Below are positions 22,893-31,759 of a stretch of DNA of 46,457 nt, in pieces. Numbering within the stretch: position 1 is the stretch's first letter; each line of letters begins with the position of its first letter. Under the pieces are notes generated by a model. It did not search any database, was not told where the DNA came from, and worked only from the letters and a program-made list of their open reading frames with translations. This DNA comes from Frateuria sp. Soil773 (GTDB lineage: Bacteria > Pseudomonadota > Gammaproteobacteria > Xanthomonadales > Rhodanobacteraceae): assembly GCF_001428405.1 (NCBI RefSeq), contig NZ_LMSL01000014.1, positions 119,183 to 165,639 on the forward strand, in the 5' to 3' direction. A program made the position numbers and the translations under genes.

Positions 22893-24659
22893 TTACGCCT
22901 TGTCCGGAACGGCCTTGCCCGAACCAGCCTTGTCCGCACCCGGCTTGTCAGCATCTGGCTTGTCCAGCCCCAGCACGTCCAGGCCCTGCTCGAAACGGAT
23001 GTCGACCGGGATGTGCGCGCGCTCCAGCCGCTTCAGGTCGCCGGCCAGTTCGGCGTCCACCGCGCCCATCTGGTCGGTGAGCTGCTTCGCCGCGGCGTAG
23101 TCGCCGTCGCCCTGGATGGTCAGCAGCTTGGCCGACAGCGCGTTCATCGCCGCGGTCATCTTGTCGAAATCCACGCGGTAGCGCCCGGTGGCGGCGTCGC
23201 GCGAGAACGCGCCCTGCTGCTTGAAGAAGTTGAAGCGCACCATGTTCGCCTTGGCGTGCGCGTCGCTGGCGCCGAAGCGCACCGAGCGCAGGATGCCGGC
23301 GAGGAAGGTGACGTAGTTGTCCATCAGCTTCGCCTTGTCCATCTCGCCCTTGTCGGCCAGCCGGGCGACCATGTACAGACCGAGGATGTCGGCCTTGCCT
23401 TCCTCGAAGCTGGAGGCCTGGTCCTTCAGCGCCGCGCGCACGGTGCCCTTGCCGTCCAGGGTGTTCTTGATGCCCAGGCCGTGCGCCACCTCGTGGAACA
23501 TGGTGTTCTGGAAGAACGCGTCGAAGCTGAGGTTCTTCTGCTGGTCCTCGGCGATCAGCTCCTTCGCGATCGGCAGCATGATCTGGTCGAACTTCGCCTG
23601 CATCACGTTCTCCAGTTGCAGGCGGCGGGTGCCCTTCTTCAACTGCACCTGCTCGTCGTTGGGCAGGTTGATCGCGATGGTCTTGGCGCCGACGTTGGCG
23701 TCGCCGGCGTAGTACACCGCGAAGTAGGCGTTGAGGTCGGCATCCGAGCCGGGCGTCTCGGCCTTGTACTTGTCGTCCACCGGCAGGCCGCGCTGCAGCT
23801 CGGGCAGGTATTTCACGAAGCGCGCGAGCCGGGCGCTCCACGCCTGGTCCTTCACCAGCACGTAGGATTCGTAGCTGGCCTTGTAGCCGTAGAGCTGGTC
23901 CTCGTAGGTCTCGATCGGGCCGATCACGATGTCGACCGGGTTGTTCTTCATCGCCATCCAGGCGAAGTCGCTGGGCTGGTAGTCGTCGCTCTGCAGCGCA
24001 TCGGCGCGCAGCGACAGGTACTTGCGGAAGCCGGCATCATCCGACAGCTTCGCCGCCTCGCGCAGCAGGCCGGCGGCCTTGTCCAGGTCGGCCTTGTACG
24101 CCTCGTGGTAGGGCACGCTGACCAGTTGCCCCTGCGCGTCGCGGCGCAGCACGGTGTACAGCGAGGCCTTGTCCTTCAACGTGGACTTCTCGAACTCGTC
24201 CTTGCCCATGTCGGCCGGGTAGAACTGCGCGCCGGCCGGCCGCGGCCCCACGCCGTCCACGAACGGCTTGTCGTTGTCCAGGCGGTCCCACGGGCCGTAG
24301 TTGATCTCGGCGAACCGGCGCAGCGAGGGGTCGGCGATCTTCTGCATCAGCGTGGCCTTGTCGCCCCACGACTGCTGCCAGTAGATGCCGTTGGTGACGT
24401 CGGCGGCCTCAATCAGCAGCGCGATCATCTTCTTCTGCCGCGCATCGAACGCGGAAAGGTCGGCGCCGAGCTTCACCGTCGCGTAGTCGGCCAGGTGCCT
24501 GTCCACTTCCGAGACCGGCTCGACCGCCGCCGCGCTGGCGGCAGGCGCGGGCGCCAGTTCCTCCTTCGAGGCCGGCGTGGGCGCGGGCGCCTCGTCCTGG
24601 CGGGAAGAGCAGCCGGCCAGCGCCAGCAGCAGGCACAACGGGAGCAGTCGACGGGGCAT
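22893..24659 (-). CDS. M49-family (dipeptidyl-peptidase III-like) lipoprotein
   Basis: This 588-residue zinc peptidase homologue is anchored as a lipoprotein: the signal ends in the lipobox LALAGC (Cys17). The metal site is HEVAHG at residues 389-394 plus EEGKAD at 419-424. Classical M49 enzymes have a six-residue HExxxH motif; here it is the five-residue HExxH, a variant I recall from a few bacterial homologues. Other family blocks are NGIYWQQSWGDK, AEINYGPWDRLDNDKPFVDGVG and PIETYEDQLYGYKASYESYVLVKD. The C-terminus ends in a low-complexity Asp/Lys/Ala tail (DKPDADKPGADKAGSGK). The ATG at 24659 has AGAGGAAA upstream. It is the last gene of the long operon and follows the ABC permease by 74 bp. 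Confidence 0.9.
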   Translation of the reverse strand: MPRRLLPLCLLLALAGCSSRQDEAPAPTPASKEELAPAPAASAAAVEPVSEVDRHLADYATVKLGADLSAFDARQKKMIALLIEAADVTNGIYWQQSWGDKATLMQKIADPSLRRFAEINYGPWDRLDNDKPFVDGVGPRPAGAQFYPADMGKDEFEKSTLKDKASLYTVLRRDAQGQLVSVPYHEAYKADLDKAAGLLREAAKLSDDAGFRKYLSLRADALQSDDYQPSDFAWMAMKNNPVDIVIGPIETYEDQLYGYKASYESYVLVKDQAWSARLARFVKYLPELQRGLPVDDKYKAETPGSDADLNAYFAVYYAGDANVGAKTIAINLPNDEQVQLKKGTRRLQLENVMQAKFDQIMLPIAKELIAEDQQKNLSFDAFFQNTMFHEVAHGLGIKNTLDGKGTVRAALKDQASSFEEGKADILGLYMVARLADKGEMDKAKLMDNYVTFLAGILRSVRFGASDAHAKANMVRFNFFKQQGAFSRDAATGRYRVDFDKMTAAMNALSAKLLTIQGDGDYAAAKQLTDQMGAVDAELAGDLKRLERAHIPVDIRFEQGLDVLGLDKPDADKPGADKAGSGKAVPDKA

Positions 24660-24733
24660 GGGCGCTTTCCTCTCGGTGAAAGCGTCCATGGTATCGCGGG
24701 ACGGCGCGCGCCGCGGCGGCGCGCGCCGCCGGT

Positions 24734-25935
24734 TCAGGCCGAGATCGCCAGTTTCTCCGAGCGGTACAGCAGGGCGGTCACCAGCACGGCCAGCAGGGCC
24801 GCGCCGAAGCTGCCGGCCAGGCACATCGCCAGTTGCTGCCCGTCCAGGCCGTCGCCGCGCAGCAGCCGCATGATGCCCAGGTGCTGGCCGAGCAGCGGCA
24901 CCGCGTACATCCACGCCTGCGCCTTAAGCTGCATGAAGGCCAGCATCATGCTCGGGATGATCGGCACGAACATCAGCAGCGAAAGGTAGGTCTGTGCCTC
25001 GCGGTAGCTCTTGGCGAACGCGGCCACCATCGACTGCAGCGCCGCCAGCAGCAGCACCATCGGCAGCATCAGCAGCAGCACGTTGGCGCCGAAGTGCAGG
25101 CCCAGGTCCAGCTCCATGCCGAGCTTCTCGGCGGGGATGAACTGGCCGACCACGGCGAACGCGACCAGGCAGATCAGCAGGCTCAGCGCCGAGAACGCGC
25201 AGATCGCGGCCAGCTTGCCGGCCAGGATCTTCCAGCGCGGCACCGGGTTGGCGAACAGCGGCTCCAGCGACTGCCGCTCGCGCTCGCCGGCGGTGAGGTC
25301 GATCGACAGGTACATGCCGCCCATGAACATGCTGAACACCAGGAAGTACGGCAGCATCGAGAACATCAGCACGCCGCGCGCCTGCGCGCTGGCCTGGTCG
25401 CGCTTGGCCACCACCACCGGCCAGGCGGTGCCGGGCGACAGGCCGCGCGCCACCAGCCGCATCGCGCCCTGCTGGCGCGCGTAGCCCTCGACCAGCTTGC
25501 CGACGCGCTGCACGGCCGGGTCGGCGTCCTGCCGCGAAGAGTCGTAGATCAGCTCCACCTGCACCGGCTCGCCCTTGCGCCACCCGTCCGCGTAGCCGGG
25601 GGCGATCCGCACGACCACATCGGCGTCCTGGTCGCGCACCGCCTTCTCGGGATCGGCGACCGCCGGCAGCGGCACGATGCCGCCGGCCTTCAGCGCATCG
25701 ACCAGGTTGGGCGCGACGGCGGCGCCGATCACCGGCACCGGCATCGGCTTGTCGGCCTTCTCGAACTGCCGGTTGATCGAGGCGTTGATGATGAACACGA
25801 ACATGATCGGCCCCAGCAGCGGCCCGGTGAACAGGGCGCTCATCAGGGTGCGGCGGTCGCGCAGGTTCTCCTTCACCTCCTTCAGGAACACCGTGAGGAA
25901 GGCGCGCGCGCGGCGCATGGGCATGGCTTGGGCAT

Positions 25936-25939
<4 letters not shown>
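24734..25939 (-). CDS. ABC-2 type exporter permease (NatB-like)
   Basis: This 401-residue inner-membrane permease of the ABC-2 class resembles NatB. An N-terminal helix (TLMSALFTGPLLGPIMFVFIINASIN) is followed by a large extracytoplasmic domain of about 150 residues and then several membrane segments, including FSMLPYFLVFSMFMGGMYLSIDLTAGERERQSLEPLFANPVPRW, a strong family signature. The NatB name reflects similarity; Na+ export is not shown and the cargo is unknown. The ATG overlaps the stop of the ATPase gene as ATGA, so the two are translationally coupled. Confidence 0.92.
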
Positions 25940-26666
<727 letters not shown>

Positions 26667-26670
<4 letters not shown>

Positions 26671-28247
26671 GGGGCGGCTCCATTGAAATCGATGAATTGC
26701 GGCGTGGGGCGCAGCCGGTCCAGGCAGCCCGCGTCGAGCTGCTTCGGTTGCAGGTCCTCCACGAAGTGCCGCAGCAGTTGCGGCGCGCAGCCGGCGGCCA
26801 TCACGTTGTGGCCCTGGCCCTTGAGCACCAGGTGGCGCGCGTTCGGCAGCCCCTTGGCCACCTCGTCGCCGTAGCGCGGCGGGGTCACCGGGTCGTACTC
26901 GCCGGACAGCAGCAGCACCGGCTTGTCGGTGTGCAGCGGCCGGTGGAAGTCGGCCGGTCGCGTGCCCTTGGGCCAGATCGCGCACACCGCCTGGAACGCC
27001 TCGATCATCCGCGTGCCCAAGATGGTCTGCGCGTCCTGCGGCCGCGCGCTGAGCAGGTCGGCGTCCTCGCTGCAGATCACCGCGTACTGCATGCCGCCGT
27101 TCATGCTGTCGTCCAGGTCGCCCGACAGCAGCTTGGCCTGGCCCAGCAGCGGGCCGACGTCGCCGTGCGCGGCGGCATCGATCGACAGCGGCAGCAGCGC
27201 GGCGGTCACCGGCGAATAGGCGAACATGCGCACCACGCTGGCCAGCGAGTATTCGCTGAGCATGCGCTTCACGCTCTGGTAGGTCTGCGGGTCGCGGAAG
27301 CTGACCTGGTGCGGGTTGGCGCGCAGCGCGTCGCGCAACTGGAACAGGGTCTGGTAGGGGTCGCCGAAACGCTGCCGGCAGGCCGCGTCGGCGGTGCAGC
27401 GGGCGAACTGGGCCTTCAGCGCCTCGTCCAGGTTCTGTGCGAAATCCTCGCCCAGCACCAGCGGATTGGGCACCACGCCGTCCAGCACCATGCTGCGCAC
27501 GGCGTCGGGATGGCGCCGCAGGTACTGCTGCGCCATGCGCGTGCCGTACGACACGCCGACCAGGTCGAAGGTCGGCGCGCCCAGGGCCTGGCGCACGTCC
27601 TCCAGGTCCTGCACGGCGACGCTGGTGGTGTAGTAGCGCGGGTCGGCCTGCGCCTGGATCTGGCGCAGGCATTCGGCGGCCTGCGCGCGCAGCTTGTCGG
27701 CGCTGTAGTCGGCGGTATCGTCGGCCACCTCCTCTTCCGGCGACTTGCACGACAGCGGATGCGAGCCGCCGGTGCCGCGCTGGTCCAGCAGCAGCACGCT
27801 GCGATGCGCCTGCAGCGGACCGAGCGCCGACGCCACCGCCGGCCACGACTCGGTCGCCGCCTGGCCGGGGCCGCCGGCCAGCAGCACCAGCATGTCCTTC
27901 TCCGGCACCTGGGCCTCGGCGCGGATCAGCGCCAGCTTCAGGGCGATCTTGCGGCTGTGCGGGTCGTCGCGGTTCTCCGGCACCTCGAACGGCGCGCACC
28001 ACGCGGCGGTGGTCAGCGCGCTGTTCGGCTGGCCCAGCTCGCAGGCCGTCAGGGTGAGCCGGCCGACCTTCCAGGTGGCCGGCTTGGCCGCCTGCACCGG
28101 CCGATCCGGCGTCGTGGCCGCAGCCGGCGCCGGCGCCGATGCGTCGGCCGCTGGCACCTGCCGGGTGCGCAACTGGTTCCAGGCGAGCGCGCCCAGGCCC
28201 ACGGCGACGATGGCGATGCGCAACACGGTGCGCCCGTTGACTCTCAT
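26667..28247 (-). CDS. Exported alpha/beta hydrolase, TAP-like peptidase type
   Basis: This 526-residue protein resembles tripeptidyl/prolyl aminopeptidase-like hydrolases of the TAP group. An N-terminal membrane or signal segment ([20 protein letters not shown]) places the enzyme outside the cytoplasm. The oxyanion region is [16 protein letters not shown], a [15 protein letters not shown] motif follows, the nucleophile elbow is [15 protein letters not shown], and the late acid/His regions are [15 protein letters not shown] and [14 protein letters not shown]. Several cysteines (for example [21 protein letters not shown]) could form disulfides. The substrate is unknown, but location next to an exporter suggests peptides. 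It follows the small secreted-protein gene by 6 bp. Confidence 0.9.
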
Positions 28248-28253
28248 GTGCGG

Positions 28254-28502
28254 TTACTCCTCGGTGCAGGCGAAAAAGGTCGAGACCAGCCAGCTCCACG
28301 GCGGGGCCAGCTTCCATTCGATGCGCAGGCTGACCGCACCGCCGGCATCGCCCAGCGCCACGGCATGCGCCGTGCCATCGGACGGGACGGGATGGGACGG
28401 GACGGGCAACACCTTGCCGGGCGGCATCGCCGCGGCAACGGTCAGCCCGAGCAACAGCGCGACCGTGCCGCAGAATCGCACCGCGCGGCGTGGCCCGCTC
28501 AT
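28254..28502 (-). CDS. Small exported protein of unknown function (82 aa)
   Basis: I do not recognise a family. The 82-residue product begins with a likely signal peptide (MSGPRRAVRFCGTVALLLGLTVAAAMP) and has a mature part of about 55 residues with a short VPSHPVPS repeat and a hydrophobic, Trp-rich end (IEWKLAPPWSWLVSTFFACTEE). Its ATG overlaps the stop of the membrane-protein gene before it (ATGA), and it ends 6 bp before the hydrolase start. Tight packing supports it being real. The DNA coding for the Pro/Val stretch contains a GGGACGGGAT-type short repeat at about 28381-28407. Confidence 0.65.
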   Translation of the reverse strand: MSGPRRAVRFCGTVALLLGLTVAAAMPPGKVLPVPSHPVPSDGTAHAVALGDAGGAVSLRIEWKLAPPWSWLVSTFFACTEE

Positions 28503-28894
28503 GCCAGCACCCAGTAGCGGTAGCGCAGCCGCGCCAGCGCATTGCACACCAGGTAGCAGCCCACCATCACCAGCGGCGCCACCCTGAACGGCACCGCCGC
28601 CAGCTTCAGGCTGTTCGCCAGGAAAAGCAGGAAGACCATGCCGAGCGAGGCGATGAAGGCCAGCATCATCGACTCCAGTTCCAGCCGCTGGCGCAATTCG
28701 TCGCAGCGCCTCACGTGGCGGAACTCGACCCATCCGAGCCAGCCGTAGTCGCAGGCCAGCACGGCCAGCAGACCCACGCGCGCGGCCGTGCCCAGGTGCC
28801 TGGCGAAAACCGCCATTGCCACGGTGACCGCCAGCAGCAGGAACAACGGCGGCAGCATCTCGCGCAGGTAGCGCTTCATCAAGGGATTTTTCAT
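28499..28894 (-). CDS. Four-helix membrane protein, DELxQR family
   Basis: This 131-residue integral membrane protein has four predicted helices, roughly at residues 13-29, 34-54, 78-97 and 104-122. A short cytoplasmic-type motif, RRCDELRQRLELESMML, lies between helices 2 and 3, and the N-terminal KRYLREMLPPLF resembles that of the operon's first protein. Such proteins accompany small XRE regulators in several Xanthomonadales, from memory; the function is unknown. GGAGG lies 6 nt upstream of the ATG. It follows the XRE gene by 14 bp and is ATGA-coupled to the small exported protein. Confidence 0.8.
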   Translation of the reverse strand: MKNPLMKRYLREMLPPLFLLLAVTVAMAVFARHLGTAARVGLLAVLACDYGWLGWVEFRHVRRCDELRQRLELESMMLAFIASLGMVFLLFLANSLKLAAVPFRVAPLVMVGCYLVCNALARLRYRYWVLA

Positions 28895-28908
28895 CGTGTC
28901 CTCCCGAC

Positions 28909-29103
28909 TCACTCGCCCGGCTCGAAGATCGCTTCGATCGGACGGCCAAAAAGTTTTGCGATCCGGAACGCCAGCGGCAGGCTGGGGTCGTACTTCCCCG
29001 TCTCGATCGCGTTGACGGTCTGCCGCGACACCTCCAGCCGCTCGGCCAGGTCGGCCTGCGACCAGCCCTGCTCGCCGCGCAGCTCGCGCACCTGGTTGTT
29101 CAT
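28909..29103 (-). CDS. Small XRE-family transcriptional regulator (64 aa)
   Basis: This compact 64-residue HTH_3 protein covers little more than the DNA-binding domain: VRELRGEQGWSQADLAERLEVSRQTVNAIETGKYDPSLPLAFRIAKLFGRPIEAIFE. The SRQTVNAIETGKYDPS recognition helix and turn is the hallmark of the small stand-alone Cro/C1-type (YgzD-like) group. Its ATG shares bases with the stop of the 59-aa ORF (ATGA). It probably regulates its own operon through the large inverted repeat at 30044-30107, 175 bp ahead of the operon's first start codon. Confidence 0.93.
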   Translation of the reverse strand: MNNQVRELRGEQGWSQADLAERLEVSRQTVNAIETGKYDPSLPLAFRIAKLFGRPIEAIFEPGE

Positions 29104-29279
29104 GCGTAGCGGCCGCCCGGGCGGCGTCGCGCAACGGGATACGGCGCCACCCCGCCGACAGGGTTCGGCGGCGGCGCCTCGCCGGGGACCATGCGACGAC
29201 CTGCGCCCCCGCGCCGCGCCGCGGCCTCCCGCATGCCGCGCGCCGGCCGGCCCAGCGCGGCGTCGCGCCAGCCCTTCAT
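29100..29279 (-). CDS. Possible small coupled ORF (59 aa)
   Basis: A 59-codon frame exactly fills the gap between the first membrane protein gene and the XRE gene. Its ATG overlaps the upstream stop as ATGA (29276-29279) and its own TGA overlaps the XRE start as ATGA (29100-29103). The product is basic and Arg/Gly/Pro-rich (MKGWRDAALGRPARGM to PYPVARRRPGGRYA), with no recognisable domain. In GC-rich DNA such frames occur by chance, but double coupling at both ends is suggestive. It may be a real small protein or a frame that only relays ribosomes to the XRE start. Confidence 0.45.
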   Translation of the reverse strand: MKGWRDAALGRPARGMREAAARRGGAGRRMVPGEAPPPNPVGGVAPYPVARRRPGGRYA

Positions 29280-29869
29280 GCCCTGCGCTCCGGCTTGCGG
29301 TGCCAGCGGATCGTCAGCACCAGCGCCCATCCGGCCAGCACCCCGCTGATGCCGCACAGCACGCCCCGCTGCCAGTCGCCAAACTGGCTCCAGCCCGCCA
29401 GCGCGATGAAACCGAGCGACGCCGACACGATCCATAGCTGCCAGTGCCGGGCCAGGCCATCGCTGCCGCAGGCCCAGCCGCCGCCGTAGCGGTGCCCCGC
29501 CCAGCTCCGCCCCAGCGCATGCAGCACCACCATGGCCGGCCATACCCAGATCAGCACGGTGCCGTCGAGCCGAATCACCTTCGCCGCGACCAGGAAGCCG
29601 CCGGCCAGGCAGAGCGTGCCCACGACGGTGCCGGCGATCGCCAGGCCGATCAGGTGCAGGCGCTGCTCCAGCTCGTCGCTGCCCAGCACGAACCGGACGA
29701 TCGCGCGCGTCACGAACAGCACCGGCAACACCGGCAGCAACGCCAGCGCGACCCGCAGCCAGGCGTCCTGCACGCGACCGACCAAGGGCCAGGCCAGGAG
29801 CATGATCAGCATGTAGGCCGCCATTGGCGGCCAGAATTCGCGCATGTAGCGGCGCTGGACGGGAGTCAT
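29276..29869 (-). CDS. Multi-pass membrane protein, first gene of XRE operon
   Basis: This 197-residue integral membrane protein has about six hydrophobic segments. The N-terminus (MTPVQRRYMREFWPPMAAYMLIMLLAW) and the central GSDELEQRLHLIGLAI match KRYLREMLPPLF and RCDELRQRLELESMML in the 131-aa protein two genes on, so the two are paralogues. This one carries two more C-terminal helices (LWIVSASLGFIALAGW and GVLCGISGVLAGWALVLTI). The function is unknown. The start at 29869 is where the family similarity begins; 12 more codons are open upstream. It is ATGA-coupled to the small ORF that follows. Confidence 0.8.
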   Translation of the reverse strand: MTPVQRRYMREFWPPMAAYMLIMLLAWPLVGRVQDAWLRVALALLPVLPVLFVTRAIVRFVLGSDELEQRLHLIGLAIAGTVVGTLCLAGGFLVAAKVIRLDGTVLIWVWPAMVVLHALGRSWAGHRYGGGWACGSDGLARHWQLWIVSASLGFIALAGWSQFGDWQRGVLCGISGVLAGWALVLTIRWHRKPERRA

Positions 29870-30043
29870 CGCAGCACCCACTCCGACCCGGGCGCCTGCG
29901 GGCAACCGGCCGGCTCCGGCCGGCCCGTCATCGCGGCCCGCCAGACGGGGCCGGCCGAAGCCGCCCTGATGTGTCCGGCCCCCTTGGCACAGCTATCCGA
30001 TCCGTGAAGCTTTCCCATGGCCCCTCCCGATCCATCGAACGAA

Positions 30044-30107
30044 TGTAAAGCGTACTTGACACGCGCAGCGTAGGCAGGCCACGACCGCATGTCAAGCACC
30101 CTTTACA
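30044..30107. promoter_or_regulatory. Large inverted repeat, candidate XRE operator
   Basis: TGTAAAGCGTACTTGACA (30044-30061) and TGTCAAGCACCCTTTACA (30090-30107) are inverted copies of each other with only three mismatched positions, 28 bp apart. Read on the minus strand, the right arm contains TTGACA, followed 17 bp later by TACGCT, a weak -10, so a bound protein would cover the putative promoter of the minus-strand operon. The XRE gene in that operon is the obvious candidate. This assignment is inferred from position and symmetry. Confidence 0.6.
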
Positions 30108-30239
30108 TCGACTCCCTCCTCATCGCGTCAAGGACATGACGCAATGCGTCACTCCCCGTGACGTTTAACGAAAACTTCCCCATTCAGCGACGCAATGCCG
30201 ACGACCGCGCAGCCCGCCAAAGGGCTCTCTGCGTCGATT

Positions 30240-30279
30240 TGTGACTTGCATCACACTTTGGCCCGAATGATGCTTATGT
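30240..30279 (+). promoter_or_regulatory. Clp/CRP-type site and fimbrial promoter
   Basis: TGTGA-CTTGCA-TCACA at 30240-30255 is a perfect CRP-class palindrome; Xanthomonadales Clp recognises the same sequence. Eighteen bases later an extended -10-like TG-C-TTATGT (30271-30279) fits a promoter with the activator centred around -39 to -42. It lies about 140 bp before the major fimbrial subunit start. It predicts activation of the fimbrial operon by Clp/CRP, a factor tied to cAMP or c-di-GMP depending on the species. Confidence 0.72.
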
Positions 30280-30392
30280 CCCGCCCAGGATCCCGGCTCA
30301 TCCCAAATGGGTCCGGCGGCAACCGAGCTCGAGTGGGCCACGGATCCTCCGCTCCGCCTGTCAGCCATTACTTTTTTTCCAAAGGAATACCC

Positions 30393-30950
30393 ATGATCAA
30401 GAGCTTCCTCTCCGCTGCCCTGATCGCCGGCCTCGGCGTTGCGGCGTTCGCCCCGCAGTCCGCCCGCGCGGACGACGGCACCATCAACATCGACGGCCGC
30501 GTGCTGGCACAGAGCTGCAAGGTCGAGAACAATGCCAACGGCACCGCTGCCACGATCAACGTGCACCTGCCGTGGGTCTATGCCCCGACGCTCAACGCCG
30601 CTGGCTCGACCACCGGCGACACCGCGTTCCCGATCCACATCACCGACTGCGATGCGGCCCTGACCTCGGTGAAGACCTACTTCTCCGGCGCCAACATCGA
30701 CACCACCACCGGCTACCTGAAGCAGACCACCTCCGGCGGCGCCAACAACGTGCAGATCCAGCTCCTCAACAGCGACAACTCTGCGATCACGCTGAACGGC
30801 GGCGACGCCACGGCGCAGAACTCCAAGCCGGTGACGATGAGCAACGGTGCGGCCACGCTGAACTACGTCGCCCGCTACATCTCCCCGCAGGGCAGCGCGA
30901 CCCCGGGCGCGGTGACCAGCTCGGTGCAGTTCACCCTGGTCTACCAGTAA
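30393..30950 (+). CDS. Major fimbrial subunit (type 1 pilin-like)
   Basis: This 185-residue chaperone-usher pilin has a signal peptide ending SARA (cleavage after about residue 26). The N-terminal donor strand region (DGTINIDGRVLAQSCKVE) is followed by two cysteines (Cys42 and the one in HITDCDAAL) that form the pilin disulfide. The C-terminus, SSVQFTLVYQ, has the penultimate-type Tyr recognised by the chaperone. AAAGGAATA precedes the ATG. Being first in the operon and shortest of the structural genes, it is most likely the shaft subunit. Confidence 0.92.
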   Translation: MIKSFLSAALIAGLGVAAFAPQSARADDGTINIDGRVLAQSCKVENNANGTAATINVHLPWVYAPTLNAAGSTTGDTAFPIHITDCDAALTSVKTYFSGANIDTTTGYLKQTTSGGANNVQIQLLNSDNSAITLNGGDATAQNSKPVTMSNGAATLNYVARYISPQGSATPGAVTSSVQFTLVYQ

Positions 30951-31018
30951 GCAGCACCCGCGCCCGCGGCCGGCACGCGCCGGCCGCGGCGCATCCCTTC
31001 TTCAACCGGATTCCCGCC

Positions 31019-31759
31019 ATGAAAAAGCTAGTCCGCGCGCTCGGCGCGGGCCTGATGGCCTTCGGCCTCGGCCTCGCCACTGCACACGCCACCGTCGTGA
31101 TCGGCGGTACCCGCGTGGTGTTTTCCGGCGCCGACAGCGAGACCACCCTGCGCCTGAGCAACGAGGGCAACCAGCCCGCGCTGGTGCAGGCGTGGATCGA
31201 CCACGGGGATCCGCAGTCCACGCCGGACAAGGTCGACGTACCGTTCCTGCTGACGCCGCCGCTGTTCCGCATGGACGCGCACAAGGGCCAGAGCCTGCGC
31301 ATCGTCTACACCCACGAGGCGCTGCCGGCCGACCGCGAGTCGCTGTTCTGGCTGAACGTGCTGGAAGTGCCGCCCAAGCCCACCGACCCGGAGAGCGAGG
31401 GCAAGAACCTGCTGCAACTGGCGATCCGTTCGCGGCTGAAGCTGTTCTACCGGCCGGCCAACCTGCCCGGCGACCCGCTGAAGGCGCCCGCCCAGGTGGG
31501 CTGGAAGCTGGTGGCCGACGGCCAGGGCCGCGCCCTGGAGGCGCGCAACCCGTCGCCCTACTTCATCACCCTCAACGCCGTCACCCTGGACGTCGCCGGC
31601 AAGGCCTACAAGGCCGACACCGGCATGATCGAGCCGTTCGGCACGCTCAAGCTCGCGGTGCCCGGGCTGGCCCAGGCCACCGCCGGCGCCACGGTCACCT
31701 TCGGCGCCATCAACGACTACGGCGCCGCCAGCGAATTCAAGGGCACGGTCTCGCCGTGA
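31019..31759 (+). CDS. Periplasmic fimbrial chaperone (PapD/FimC family)
   Basis: This 246-residue periplasmic chaperone donates a strand to fold pilins and delivers them to the usher. It has a signal peptide (MKKLVRALGAGLMAFGLGLATAHA). The immunoglobulin-like domain has TRVVFSGADSETTLRLSNEGNQPALVQAWID, the conserved F1-G1 region QSLRIVYTHEALPADRESLFWLNVLEVPP, and the domain-2 start NLLQLAIRSRLKLFYRPANLP. PAP-D signature residues are intact. It lies 68 bp after the pilin gene, and its stop overlaps a GTG start of the usher (GTGA). Confidence 0.95.
   Translation: MKKLVRALGAGLMAFGLGLATAHATVVIGGTRVVFSGADSETTLRLSNEGNQPALVQAWIDHGDPQSTPDKVDVPFLLTPPLFRMDAHKGQSLRIVYTHEALPADRESLFWLNVLEVPPKPTDPESEGKNLLQLAIRSRLKLFYRPANLPGDPLKAPAQVGWKLVADGQGRALEARNPSPYFITLNAVTLDVAGKAYKADTGMIEPFGTLKLAVPGLAQATAGATVTFGAINDYGAASEFKGTVSP

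Larger units (their letters stand above)
29870..30392. other. Divergent intergenic region, XRE operon versus fimbriae
   Basis: A 523-bp region without a supported gene separates the leftward XRE operon from the rightward fimbrial operon. It holds the inverted-repeat operator candidate (30044-30107) and the Clp/CRP-type site with its downstream promoter-like element (30240-30279). Short frames here have no homology I can recognise. Confidence 0.6.

Noticed and set aside
28381-28407. GGGACGGGAT-type tandem DNA repeat as a phase-variable tract
   Set aside because: Only three to four imperfect units, encoding a Pro/Val stretch in the small exported protein; too short and irregular for slippage control.
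29100-29543. Longer 147-codon version of the small ORF upstream of the XRE gene
   Set aside because: The first part is an out-of-frame shadow of the 197-aa membrane protein; only the last 59 codons fall outside it.
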